A DNA stretch of 64,000 bases. It comes from Escherichia coli. Its GTDB lineage: Bacteria; Pseudomonadota; Gammaproteobacteria; Enterobacterales; Enterobacteriaceae. A model generated the notes under the pieces. That model was not told the DNA's origin. It was given only the letters and a program-made list of their open reading frames with translations, and did no database searches. Position 1 is the stretch's first letter, and each line of letters begins with the position of its first letter. Of this stretch, positions 37,495-46,896 are shown in pieces. The stretch lies in contig NZ_AP027764.1 of the NCBI RefSeq assembly GCF_036503815.1, forward strand, positions 4,712,001 through 4,776,000, in the 5' to 3' direction. A program made the position numbers and the translations under genes.

Positions 37495-38529
37495 ATGAGT
37501 AACGCGATTACGATGGGGATATTTTGGCATTTGATCGGCGCGGCCAGTGCAGCCTGTTTTTACGCGCCGTTCAAAAAAGTAAAGAAATGGTCATGGGAAA
37601 CCATGTGGTCAGTCGGTGGGATTGTTTCGTGGATTATTCTGCCGTGGGCCATCAGCGCCCTGTTACTACCGAATTTCTGGGCGTATTACAGCTCGTTTAG
37701 TCTCTCTACGCTGCTGCCTGTTTTTCTGTTCGGCGCTATGTGGGGGATCGGTAATATCAACTACGGCCTGACCATGCGTTATCTCGGCATGTCGATGGGA
37801 ATTGGCATCGCCATTGGCATTACGTTGATTGTCGGTACGCTGATGACGCCAATTATCAACGGCAATTTCGATGTTCTGATTAATACCGAAGGCGGACGCA
37901 TGACGTTGCTCGGCGTTCTGGTGGCGCTGATTGGCGTAGGGATTGTAACTCGCGCCGGGCAGTTGAAAGAGCGCAAGATGGGCATAAAAGCCGAAGAGTT
38001 CAACCTGAAAAAAGGGCTGGTGCTGGCGGTGATGTGCGGCATTTTCTCTGCCGGGATGTCCTTTGCGATGAACGCCGCAAAACCGATGCATGAAGCAGCT
38101 GCCGCACTGGGCGTCGATCCACTGTATGTCGCTCTGCCAAGCTATGTTGTCATCATGGGAGGCGGCGCGATCATCAACCTCGGTTTCTGCTTCATTCGTC
38201 TGGCAAAAGTGAAGGATTTGTCGCTAAAAGCCGACTTTTCGCTGGCAAAACCGCTGATCATTCACAACGTGTTACTCTCGGCACTGGGCGGTTTGATGTG
38301 GTATCTGCAATTCTTTTTCTATGCCTGGGGCCACGCCCGCATTCCGGCGCAGTATGACTACATCAGCTGGATGCTGCATATGAGCTTCTATGTATTGTGC
38401 GGCGGTATCGTCGGGCTGGTGCTGAAAGAGTGGAACAATGCAGGTCGCCGTCCGGTAACGGTGTTGAGCCTCGGTTGTGTGGTGATTATTGTCGCCGCCA
38501 ACATCGTCGGCATGGGCATGGCGAATTAA
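37495..38529 (+). CDS. rhaT: L-rhamnose/proton symporter RhaT
   Basis: 344 aa inner-membrane transporter with about ten helices; brings L-rhamnose (and L-lyxose) into the cell. N-terminus [20 protein letters not shown] and loop [15 protein letters not shown] are typical. Convergent with rhaR: the stops overlap by 4 bp. Induced by RhaS with rhamnose. Confidence 0.98.
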
Positions 38530-39374
38530 TCTTTCTGCGAATTGAGATGACGCCACTGGCTGGGCGTCATCCCGGTTTCCCGGGTAAACACCACCGAAAA
38601 ATAGTTACTATCTTCAAAGCCACATTCGGTTGAAATATCACTGATTAACAGGCGGCTATGCTGGAGAAGATATTGCGCATGACACACTCTGACCTGCCGC
38701 AGATATTGATTGATGGTCATTCCAGTCTGCTGGCGAAATTGCTGACGCAAAACGCGTTCACTGCACGATGCCTCATCACAAAATTTATCCAGTGCAAAGG
38801 GACTTTTCAGGCTGGCCGCCAGCCGGGTAATCAGCTTATCCAGCAACGTTTCGCTGGATGTTGGCGGCAACGAATCACTGGTGTAACGATGGCGATTCAG
38901 CAACATCACCAACTGCCCGAACAGCAACTCTGCCATTTCGTTAGCAAACGGCACATGCTGACTACTTTCATGCTCAAGCTGACCGATAACCTGCCGCGCC
39001 TGTGCCATCCCCATGCTACCTAAGCGCCAGTGTGGTTGCCCTGCGCTGGCGCTAAATCCCGGAATCGCCCCCTGCCAGTCAAGATTCAGCTTCAGCCGCT
39101 CCGGGCAATAAATAATATTCTGCAAAACCAGATCGTTAACGGAAGCGTAGGAGTGTTTATCGTCAGCATGAATGTAAAAGAGATCGCCACGGGTAATGCG
39201 ATAAGGGCGATCGTTGAGTACATGCAGACCGTTACCGCGCCAGACAATTACCAGCTCACAAAAATCATGTGTATGTTCAGCAAAGACATCTTGCGGATAA
39301 CGGTCAGCCACAGCGACTGCCTGCTGGTCGCTGGCAAAAAAATCATCTTTGAGAAGTTTTAACTGATGCGCCAC
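38526..39374 (-). CDS. rhaR: AraC-family activator RhaR
   Basis: Rhamnose-responsive activator of rhaSR. The frame is open to 39539. I choose the GTG at 39374 ([18 protein letters not shown]), giving the 282-aa form annotated in K-12; an ATG at 39464 (MAFCNNANLL, 312 aa) overlaps the rhaS end and is the older choice. Cupin sensor ([12 protein letters not shown]) and C-terminal double HTH ([32 protein letters not shown]). Confidence 0.92.
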
Positions 39375-39447
39375 CGTGGCTACCTCGGCCAGAGAACGAA
39401 GTTGATTATTCGCAATATGGCGTACAAATACGTTGAGAAGATTCGCG

Positions 39448-40284
39448 TTATTGCAGAAAGCCATCCCGTCCCTGGCGAATATCACGCGGTGACCAGTTAA
39501 ACTCTCGGCGAAAAAGCGTCGAAAAGTGGTTACTGTCACTAAATCCGCAGCGATAGGCGATGTCAGTAACGCTGGCCTCGCTGTGGCGTAGCAGATGTCG
39601 GGCTTTCATCAGTCGCAGGCGGTTCAGGTAACGCTGAGGCGTCAGTCCCGTTTTCTGCTTAAGCTGCCGATGTAGCGTACGCAGCGAAAGAGAAAATTGA
39701 TCCGCCACGGCATCCCAATTTACCTCATCGGCAAAATGGTCCTCCAGCCAGGCCAGAAGCAAGTTGAGACGTGATGCGCTGTTTTCCAGGTTCTCCTGCA
39801 AACTGCTTTTACGCAGCAAGAGCAGTAATTGCATAAACAAGATCTCGCGACTGGCGGTCGAGGGTAAATCATTTTCCCCTTCCTGGTGTTCCATCTGTGC
39901 AACCAGCTGTCGCACCTGCTGCAACACGCTGTGGTTAACGCGCCAGTGAGACGGATACTGCCCATCCTGCTCTTGTGGCAGCAACTGATTCAGCCCGGCG
40001 AGAAACTGAAATCGATCCGGCGAGCGATACAGCACATTGGTCAGACACAGATTATCGGTATGTTCATACAGATGCCGATCATGATCGCGTACGAAACAGA
40101 CAGTCCCACCGGTGATGGTATAGGGCTGCCCATTAAACACATGAATACCCGTGCCATGTTCGACAATCACAATTTCATGAAAATCATGATGATGTTCAGG
40201 AAAATCCGCCTGCGGGAGCCGGGGTTCTATCGCCACGGACGCGTTACCAGACGGAAAAAAATCCACACTATGTAATACGGTCAT
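39448..40284 (-). CDS. rhaS: AraC-family activator RhaS
   Basis: Rhamnose-responsive activator of rhaBAD and rhaT. 278 aa: N-terminal cupin domain (PEHHHDFHEIVIVEHGTGIH) and C-terminal AraC domain (ADQFSLSLRTLHRQLKQKTG, YRCGFSDSNHFSTLFRREF). First gene of the rhaSR operon, divergent from rhaBAD. Confidence 0.98.
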   Translation of the reverse strand: MTVLHSVDFFPSGNASVAIEPRLPQADFPEHHHDFHEIVIVEHGTGIHVFNGQPYTITGGTVCFVRDHDRHLYEHTDNLCLTNVLYRSPDRFQFLAGLNQLLPQEQDGQYPSHWRVNHSVLQQVRQLVAQMEHQEGENDLPSTASREILFMQLLLLLRKSSLQENLENSASRLNLLLAWLEDHFADEVNWDAVADQFSLSLRTLHRQLKQKTGLTPQRYLNRLRLMKARHLLRHSEASVTDIAYRCGFSDSNHFSTLFRREFNWSPRDIRQGRDGFLQ

Positions 40285-40447
40285 ACTGGCCTCCTGATGT
40301 CGTCAACACGGCGAAATAGTAATCACGAGGTCAGGTTCTTACCTTAAACTTTCGACGAAAAACCACGTAAAAAACGTCGATTTTTCAAGATACAGCGTGA
40401 ATTTTCAGGAAATGCGGTAAGCATCACATCACCACAATTCAGCAAAT

Positions 40448-40518
40448 TGTGAACATCATCACGTTCATCTTTCCCTGGTTGCCAATGGCCCATTTTCCTG
40501 TCAGTAACGAGAAGGTCG
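40448..40518. promoter_or_regulatory. rhaBAD control region: CRP site and RhaS operator
   Basis: A CRP site TGTGA-ACATCA-TCACG (40448-40463) is followed by the RhaS operator: two 17-bp inverted half-sites, ATCTTTCCCTGGTTGCC (40467-40483) and CAGTAACGAGAAGGTCG (40502-40518). It matches the well-studied rhaBAD promoter. The rest of the 287-bp divergent region should hold RhaR and CRP sites for rhaSR. Confidence 0.88.
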
Positions 40519-40571
40519 CGAATTCAGGCGCTTTTTAGACTGGTCGTAATGAAATTCAGCAGGATCACATT

Positions 40572-42041
40572 ATGACCTTTCGCAATTGTGTCGCCGTCGA
40601 TCTCGGCGCATCCAGTGGGCGCGTGATGCTGGCGCGTTACGAGTGTGAATGCCGCAGCCTGACGCTGCGCGAAATCCATCGTTTTAACAATGGCCTGCAT
40701 AGCCAGAACGGTTATGTCACCTGGGATGTGGATAGCCTGGAAAGTGCCATTCGCCTTGGATTAAACAAGGTGTGCGAGCAAGGGATTCGTATCGATAGCA
40801 TTGGGATTGATACCTGGGGCGTGGACTTTGTGCTGCTCGACCTACAGGGTAAGCGTGTGGGTCTGCCCGTTGCTTATCGCGATAGCCGCACCCATGGTCT
40901 GATGACGCAGGCACAACAGCAACTCGGCAAACGCGATATTTATCAGCGTAGCGGCATACAATTTCTACCCTTCAATACGCTTTATCAGTTGCGTGCGCTG
41001 ACGGAGCAACAACCTGAGCTTATTCCACACATTGCTCACGCTCTGCTGATGCCGGATTACTTCAGTTATCGCCTGACCGGCAAGATGAACTGGGAATATA
41101 CCAACGCCACCACCACGCAACTGGTCAATATCAATAGCGACGACTGGGACGAGTCGCTACTGGCGTGGAGCGGTGCCAACAAAGCCTGGTTTGGTTGCCC
41201 GACGCATCCGGGTAATGTCATTGGGCACTGGATTTGCCCGCAGGGTAATGAGATTCCGGTGGTCGCCGTTGCCAGCCATGATACCGCCAGCGCGGTTATC
41301 GCCTCGCCGTTAAACGGTTCCCGCGCTGCGTATCTCTCTTCTGGCACCTGGTCATTGATGGGCTTCGAAAGCCAGACACCATTCACCAATGACACGGCGC
41401 TGGCAGCCAACATCACCAATGAAGGCGGGGCGGAAGGTCGCTATCGGGTGCTGAAAAATATTATGGGCTTATGGCTGCTTCAGCGGGTGCTTCAGGAGCG
41501 GAAAATCAACGATCTTCCGGCGCTTATCGCCGCGACACAGGCACTGCCGGCTTGCCGCTTCACCATCAATCCCAATGACGATCGCTTTATTAATCCTGAC
41601 GAGATGTGCAGCGAAATTCAGGCTGCGTGTCGGGAAACGGCGCAACCAATCCCGGAAAGTGATGCTGAACTGGCGCGCTGTATTTTCGACAGTCTGGCGC
41701 TGCTGTATGCCGATGTGTTGCATGAGCTGGCGCAACTGCGCGGTGAAGATTTCTCACAACTGCATATTGTCGGCGGTGGCTGCCAGAACGCGCTGCTCAA
41801 CCAGTTATGTGCTGATGCCTGCGGTATTCGGGTGATCGCCGGGCCTGTTGAAGCCTCGACGCTCGGCAATATCGGCATCCAGTTAATGACGCTGGATGAA
41901 CTCAACAATGTGGATGATTTCCGTCAGGTCGTCAGCACCACCGCGAATCTGACCACCTTTACCCCTAATCCTGACAGTGAAATTGCCCACTATGTGGCGC
42001 AGATTCACTCTACACGACAGACAAAGGAGCTTTGCGCATGA
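40572..42041 (+). CDS. rhaB: L-rhamnulokinase RhaB
   Basis: FGGY-type kinase that phosphorylates L-rhamnulose at O1. 489 aa. ATP-fold motifs VAVDLGASSGRVMLARYE (N-terminal phosphate 1), SIGIDTWGVDFVLLD and IVGGGCQNALLNQL. Its last bases overlap the rhaA start (ATGA), so the two are translationally coupled. Confidence 0.98.
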   Translation: MTFRNCVAVDLGASSGRVMLARYECECRSLTLREIHRFNNGLHSQNGYVTWDVDSLESAIRLGLNKVCEQGIRIDSIGIDTWGVDFVLLDLQGKRVGLPVAYRDSRTHGLMTQAQQQLGKRDIYQRSGIQFLPFNTLYQLRALTEQQPELIPHIAHALLMPDYFSYRLTGKMNWEYTNATTTQLVNINSDDWDESLLAWSGANKAWFGCPTHPGNVIGHWICPQGNEIPVVAVASHDTASAVIASPLNGSRAAYLSSGTWSLMGFESQTPFTNDTALAANITNEGGAEGRYRVLKNIMGLWLLQRVLQERKINDLPALIAATQALPACRFTINPNDDRFINPDEMCSEIQAACRETAQPIPESDAELARCIFDSLALLYADVLHELAQLRGEDFSQLHIVGGGCQNALLNQLCADACGIRVIAGPVEASTLGNIGIQLMTLDELNNVDDFRQVVSTTANLTTFTPNPDSEIAHYVAQIHSTRQTKELCA

Positions 42042-43297
42042 CCACTCAACTGGAACAGGCCTGGGAGCTGGCGAAACAGCGTTTCGCGGCAGTAGGGATT
42101 GATGTCGAGGAGGCGCTGCGCCAACTTGATCGTTTACCCGTTTCAATGCACTGCTGGCAGGGCGATGATGTTTCCGGTTTTGAAAACCCGGAAGGTTCGC
42201 TGACCGGTGGGATTCAGGCTACTGGCAATTATCCGGGCAAAGCGCGTAATGCCAGCGAGCTACGTGCCGATCTGGAACAAGCTATGCGGCTGATTCCGGG
42301 TCCGAAACGGCTTAATTTACATGCCATCTATCTGGAATCAGATACGCCAGTCGCGCGCGACCAAATCAAACCAGAGCACTTCAAAAACTGGGTTGAATGG
42401 GCGAAAACCAATCAGCTCGGTCTGGATTTTAACCCCTCCTGTTTTTCGCATCCGCTAAGCGCCGATGGCTTTACGCTTTCCCATGCCGACGACAGCATTC
42501 GCCAGTTCTGGATTGATCACTGCAAAGCCAGCCGCCGTGTTTCAGCCTATTTTGGCGAGCAACTTGGCACACCGTCGGTGATGAACATCTGGATCCCGGA
42601 TGGCATGAAAGATATCACCGTTGACCGTCTCGCCCCGCGTCAGCGTCTGCTGGCAGCTCTGGATGAGGTGATCAGCGAGAAGCTGGATCCTGCGCACCAT
42701 ATCGACGCCGTTGAGAGCAAATTGTTTGGTATTGGCGCGGAGAGCTACACGGTTGGCTCCAATGAGTTTTACATGGGGTATGCCACCAGCCGCCAGACGG
42801 CGCTGTGCCTGGATGCCGGACATTTCCACCCAACTGAAGTGATTTCCGACAAGATTTCCGCCGCCATGCTGTATGTGCCGCAGTTGCTGCTGCACGTCAG
42901 CCGTCCGGTTCGCTGGGACAGCGATCACGTAGTGCTGCTGGACGATGAAACCCAAGCGATTGCCAGTGAGATTGTCCGTCACGATCTTTTCGACCGTGTG
43001 CATATCGGCCTCGACTTCTTTGATGCCTCCATCAACCGTATTGCCGCGTGGGTCATTGGTACGCGCAATATGAAAAAAGCCCTGCTACGTGCGTTGCTGG
43101 AACCTACCACTGAACTGCGCAAGCTGGAAGCAGCGGGTGATTACACTGCGCGTCTGGCGCTACTGGAAGAACAAAAATCATTGCCATGGCAGGCAGTCTG
43201 GGAAATGTATTGCCAACGTCACGATACCCCAGTGGGTAGCGAATGGCTGGAAAGCGTGCGGGCTTATGAGAAAGCGATTTTGAGCCAGCGTGGGTAA
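42038..43297 (+). CDS. rhaA: L-rhamnose isomerase RhaA
   Basis: Metal-dependent (Mn) TIM-barrel isomerase that converts L-rhamnose to L-rhamnulose. ATG at 42038 (MTTQLEQAWELAKQRF) gives 419 aa. Metal-site segments: VESKLFGIGAESYTVGS, CLDAGHFHPTEVISDK and LLHVSRPVRWDSDHV. A REP element separates it from rhaD. Confidence 0.98.
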   Translation: MTTQLEQAWELAKQRFAAVGIDVEEALRQLDRLPVSMHCWQGDDVSGFENPEGSLTGGIQATGNYPGKARNASELRADLEQAMRLIPGPKRLNLHAIYLESDTPVARDQIKPEHFKNWVEWAKTNQLGLDFNPSCFSHPLSADGFTLSHADDSIRQFWIDHCKASRRVSAYFGEQLGTPSVMNIWIPDGMKDITVDRLAPRQRLLAALDEVISEKLDPAHHIDAVESKLFGIGAESYTVGSNEFYMGYATSRQTALCLDAGHFHPTEVISDKISAAMLYVPQLLLHVSRPVRWDSDHVVLLDDETQAIASEIVRHDLFDRVHIGLDFFDASINRIAAWVIGTRNMKKALLRALLEPTTELRKLEAAGDYTARLALLEEQKSLPWQAVWEMYCQRHDTPVGSEWLESVRAYEKAILSQRG

Positions 43298-43302
43298 ACA
43301 CT

Positions 43303-43336
43303 GCCGGATGCGGCGCGAGCGCCTTATCCGGCCTAC
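43303..43336. repeat. REP element between rhaA and rhaD
   Basis: GCCGGATGCGGCGCGAGCGCCTTATCCGGCCTAC is a canonical single REP (positions 43303-43336). It may set different mRNA levels within rhaBAD. Confidence 0.9.
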
Positions 43337-43379
43337 GGGTCGTGCATCCGACAACACCGAATTTACAGGAACACAGAAC

Positions 43380-44204
43380 ATGCAAAACATTACCCAGTCC
43401 TGGTTTGTCCAGGGAATGATCAAAGCCACCACCGACGCCTGGCTGAAAGGCTGGGACGAGCGCAACGGCGGCAACCTGACGCTGCGCCTGGATGACGCCG
43501 ATATCGCGCCTTATCACGACAACTTCCATGCACAACCGCGCTATATCCCGCTCAGCCAGCCCATGCCTTTACTGGCAAATACACCGTTTATTGTCACCGG
43601 CTCCGGCAAATTCTTTCGTAACGTCCAGCTTGATCCTGCGGCTAACTTAGGCGTCGTAAAAGTCGACAGCGACGGCGCGGGCTACCACATTCTCTGGGGG
43701 CTAACTCACGAAGCCGTTCCAACCTCTGAACTTCCGGCTCACTTCCTTTCCCACTGCGAACGCATCAAAGCCACCAACGGTAAAGATCGGGTGATCATGC
43801 ACTGCCATGCCACCAACCTGATCGCCCTCACCTATGTGCTGGAAAACGACACCGCGCTCTTCACTCGCCAACTATGGGAAGGCAGCACCGAGTGTCTGGT
43901 GGTATTCCCGGATGGCGTTGGCATTCTGCCGTGGATGGTGCCCGGCACGGACGAAATCGGTCAGGCGACCGCACAGGAAATGCAAAAACATTCACTGGTG
44001 TTGTGGCCCTTCCACGGCGTCTTCGGCAGCGGTCCGACACTGGATGAAACATTCGGTTTAATCGACACCGCAGAAAAATCAGCACAAGTATTAGTGAAGG
44101 TTTATTCGATGGGCGGCATGAAACAGACCATCAGTCGTGAAGAGCTGATAGCACTCGGCCAGCGTTTCGGCGTTACACCACTTGCCAGTGCGCTGGCGCT
44201 GTAA
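43380..44204 (+). CDS. rhaD: Rhamnulose-1-phosphate aldolase RhaD
   Basis: Zinc class II aldolase that splits rhamnulose 1-phosphate into dihydroxyacetone phosphate and L-lactaldehyde. ATG at 43380 (MQNITQSWFVQGMIKAT) gives 274 aa; the frame is open upstream across the REP and is not used. Zinc ligands: HCHATN (His141, His143) and the later His in WPFHGVFGSG; GNLTLR marks the substrate loop. Confidence 0.98.
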   Translation: MQNITQSWFVQGMIKATTDAWLKGWDERNGGNLTLRLDDADIAPYHDNFHAQPRYIPLSQPMPLLANTPFIVTGSGKFFRNVQLDPAANLGVVKVDSDGAGYHILWGLTHEAVPTSELPAHFLSHCERIKATNGKDRVIMHCHATNLIALTYVLENDTALFTRQLWEGSTECLVVFPDGVGILPWMVPGTDEIGQATAQEMQKHSLVLWPFHGVFGSGPTLDETFGLIDTAEKSAQVLVKVYSMGGMKQTISREELIALGQRFGVTPLASALAL

Positions 44205-44213
44205 GGAGCAAAT

Positions 44214-44528
44214 ATGATCCGCAAAGCCTTTGTCATGCAGGTTAACCCCGACGCCCACGAAGAGTATCAGCGTCGGCATAATCCAATCTGGCCGGAACTG
44301 GAAGCAGTGTTGAAATCTCACGGTGCGCATAACTACGCCATTTATCTCGACAAAGCGCGTAATCTGCTGTTTGCCATGGTAGAGATTGAATCTGAAGAAC
44401 GGTGGAATGCGGTAGCCAGTACTGATGTTTGCCAACGTTGGTGGAAGTATATGACCGACGTTATGCCAGCTAACCCGGATAACAGCCCAGTCAGTAGCGA
44501 GCTGCAAGAAGTGTTTTACCTGCCTTAA
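44214..44528 (+). CDS. rhaM: L-rhamnose mutarotase RhaM
   Basis: 104 aa ferredoxin-like protein that interconverts the alpha and beta anomers of L-rhamnose for RhaA. The catalytic His is in [13 protein letters not shown]. It lies 9 bp after rhaD and is likely co-transcribed. A hairpin follows. Confidence 0.97.
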
Positions 44529-44534
44529 TGAGTT

Positions 44535-44561
44535 GCGGTGCCGGAAAATATCCAGCACCGC
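44535..44561. terminator. Hairpin after rhaM
   Basis: GCGGTGC and GCACCGC form a perfect 7-bp stem with a 13-base loop, 6 bp after the rhaM stop and 8 bp before the convergent porin stop. No T-run, so termination strength is uncertain. Confidence 0.6.
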
Positions 44562-44568
44562 GCCTTCA

Positions 44569-45963
44569 TCAGAAGAAGTATTTAAAGCGAACGCGTGCAC
44601 CGTAACGGTCATCAGTATCATCACCGTGTTTTTTATCACCGTCGCTATCCAGAATGGAGTAATAAGTACCAAGGTAAATATTAAAGTTCTCCATATCCAT
44701 CACATTAGCGAACTGATAAGACGCATGAATGGTGTGAATGGTGTACGTCCCTTCATCATCAATCCAGCAGTCGTTATCACAAACTACACCGCTGAATTCA
44801 TCAATCTTATTGTGCGCGTAGATATAACCGAGCTCGAAACGTTTCCACAGCGCGTTAATCCCGGCAGTGAAATCTTTCTCATTATTAGCATCTAAATAGG
44901 CGGTATTAAGATTAACCACGACGCCATTTTCCGGATCCGTTTTCAGGCCATTCCAGGTCATGCTCATACCATAGCCGGTACGATCGGACTGATCGACAAA
45001 ATTACCCTTGCTATCGGTATAACCATAAGCATTGTTTACCACGTTCGCTTCCATCGCTGCGGAAACGGTGAATTCTTCTGTCGGCGACCAGGCAATTACC
45101 GGACGCAGATAAGCAACATTTTTCTGCTGCTCCATATCGCGTCCATGATAATTACCGTCATTATATAAAGATGTTCCGTCTTCAAGTAACGTGTTTAATT
45201 CAAAATACCAGTTATCAAGTTGTTTGCTGACGAGGAAATTACCGCCAGCGTTAGAGCGCCCGCGGCCCTCTTTCATCATATAGATATAACCGCTGCCATC
45301 GTCATAAAGATCGTTCGCAGTATTACCGGAATGTTCAACAAAGGTATCCTGATTCAGCGGGAACATATCGTAGGCTTCAAAACGGCCTACTTTGACCTTC
45401 CAGTCGTTTTCTTTGCCAAAGAAGAATACCGCATCATCGATATTTACTGAACCGTGCATATCCCCCAGCGGTTGTGCGGAGAACCCGGCGAAATAACCAT
45501 TATCCAGTTTTCGCATACCATCAAAACCTAACAGAATACGACCATTGAGATTCCACTGTTCATTAGTGGGATCGCTATTCACATCAGCGTTGGTCATTGC
45601 CAGAAGGCCATGATTACTTTCCGCATCCATATTAAATTCTACGTCGCCGTAGATTTTTAAATCGCCATAACCTGAAAGCAAAAGATTAGGTGAGGTGGCA
45701 TTTTTCTTTGCAGATTCCGCCGTTGTCTGTCCATTTACCGGCGTATTGCCCTGGGCAGCCTTAATTTCGCGGATCTCAGCGGCTTGTTGTGTCTGCAGCT
45801 GTTTTACCTGCCCCTCTGCTTTTGCTGCCCGCATTTCTGCCGCTTCCAGGCGTTCTTCCAGCAATGCCATGCGTTGTTCCAGCGTTAAATGCTGTGTTTT
45901 TGCCATTCCGGTACTACATGCCAATAATAAACCGATGGCTAAAGATAATGTCGATTTTTTCAT
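44569..45963 (-). CDS. Outer-membrane porin, probably for carbohydrates
   Basis: 464 aa. Signal peptide KKSTLSLAIGLLLACSTGMA; then an N-terminal coiled-coil tract (about 25-70, LEQRMALLEERLEAAEMRAA) as in ScrY, BglH and other sugar porins; then a beta-rich body (LLLSGYGDLKIYGDVEFN, FFFGKENDWKVKVGRFE). It ends with aromatic Phe-Phe (ARVRFKYFF), the BAM recognition signal. The overall plan resembles raffinose glycoporin RafY, but I am not sure of the subfamily. I do not recall a gene here in K-12. Convergent with rhaM and divergent from the frv PTS; it could admit a sugar for either. Confidence 0.82.
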   Translation of the reverse strand: MKKSTLSLAIGLLLACSTGMAKTQHLTLEQRMALLEERLEAAEMRAAKAEGQVKQLQTQQAAEIREIKAAQGNTPVNGQTTAESAKKNATSPNLLLSGYGDLKIYGDVEFNMDAESNHGLLAMTNADVNSDPTNEQWNLNGRILLGFDGMRKLDNGYFAGFSAQPLGDMHGSVNIDDAVFFFGKENDWKVKVGRFEAYDMFPLNQDTFVEHSGNTANDLYDDGSGYIYMMKEGRGRSNAGGNFLVSKQLDNWYFELNTLLEDGTSLYNDGNYHGRDMEQQKNVAYLRPVIAWSPTEEFTVSAAMEANVVNNAYGYTDSKGNFVDQSDRTGYGMSMTWNGLKTDPENGVVVNLNTAYLDANNEKDFTAGINALWKRFELGYIYAHNKIDEFSGVVCDNDCWIDDEGTYTIHTIHASYQFANVMDMENFNIYLGTYYSILDSDGDKKHGDDTDDRYGARVRFKYFF

Positions 45964-46439
45964 TATTTACGTTCCCTGAAATAAAGGAGACCCTACGCTT
46001 TCCAAAAGGAATACGTATATAGAGAAATATAAGATGTGCACTTTCGAATTTTTAATCCAACTTCAGCAGGCCGATGGATAGTATCCCGCCGCATAATATG
46101 AGTAAATCCGCTGATTTCCTGGAACGTGAGGAATATAACAATAGTGCCGTTTTTAACTAAATATCGTAAAAAATATTAGATATAATTCACGCTGACTCAT
46201 AAGCCACAAATATAAATAACCTTGCTGCAAAATATGTGCGACAGTTAAACATTCACAACATCATTAAATAATGATTTTTTATTCACTGCATTTATTTTTC
46301 CGATCAATATGTGCCTTACACCGCAAAATTTATCCTTCACTCTGCCTTATATTGTCACAACTTCACGACATATCCGCGCTCATCACAAAACCGCCCCGCC
46401 GTTACAATTAACTATAATATTTTTTCATGGAGTCCAATA
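45964..46439. other. 476-bp AT-rich divergent intergenic region
   Basis: Between the porin gene and frvA. It is AT-rich and must hold both promoters. I see no perfect CRP site, hairpin or ORF. An in-frame extension of frvA to 46311 lacks a ribosome-binding site. Confidence 0.6.
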
Positions 46440-46886
46440 ATGGCAGCACTTACTGCAAGCTGTATTGACCTGAATATTCAGGGCAATGGCACTTATTCCG
46501 TTCTGAAGCAGTTGGCGACAATGGCGTTACAAAACGGTTTTATCACCGACTCACATCAATTCCTGCAAACCCTGCTGCTGCGCGAAAAAATGCACTCCAC
46601 CGGTTTTGGTTCTGGTGTCGCCGTGCCGCACGGTAAAAGCGCCTGTGTTAAACAACCGTTCGTATTATTCGCTCGCAAAGCGCAGGCCATTGACTGGAAA
46701 GCCAGCGATGGCGAAGACGTCAATTGCTGGATCTGCCTCGGCGTGCCGCAAAGTGGCGAAGAGGATCAGGTCAAAATCATCGGCACACTGTGTCGCAAAA
46801 TTATCCACCAGGATTTTATCAACCAACTGCGACAAGGCGACGCCGTCCAGGTGCTTGCTTTGTTAAATCAAACCCTCAGCTCATAA
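46440..46886 (+). CDS. frvA: PTS fructose-like EIIA component FrvA
   Basis: 148 aa from the ATG at 46440 (MAALTASCIDLNIQGNG). EIIA of the mannitol-fructose type; phosphorylated His lies in GFGSGVAVPHGKS. It passes phosphate from HPr to FrvB. Substrate is not known. First gene of frvABXR, 10 bp before frvB. Confidence 0.95.
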   Translation: MAALTASCIDLNIQGNGTYSVLKQLATMALQNGFITDSHQFLQTLLLREKMHSTGFGSGVAVPHGKSACVKQPFVLFARKAQAIDWKASDGEDVNCWICLGVPQSGEEDQVKIIGTLCRKIIHQDFINQLRQGDAVQVLALLNQTLSS

Positions 46887-46896
46887 GGAAGTGGCG

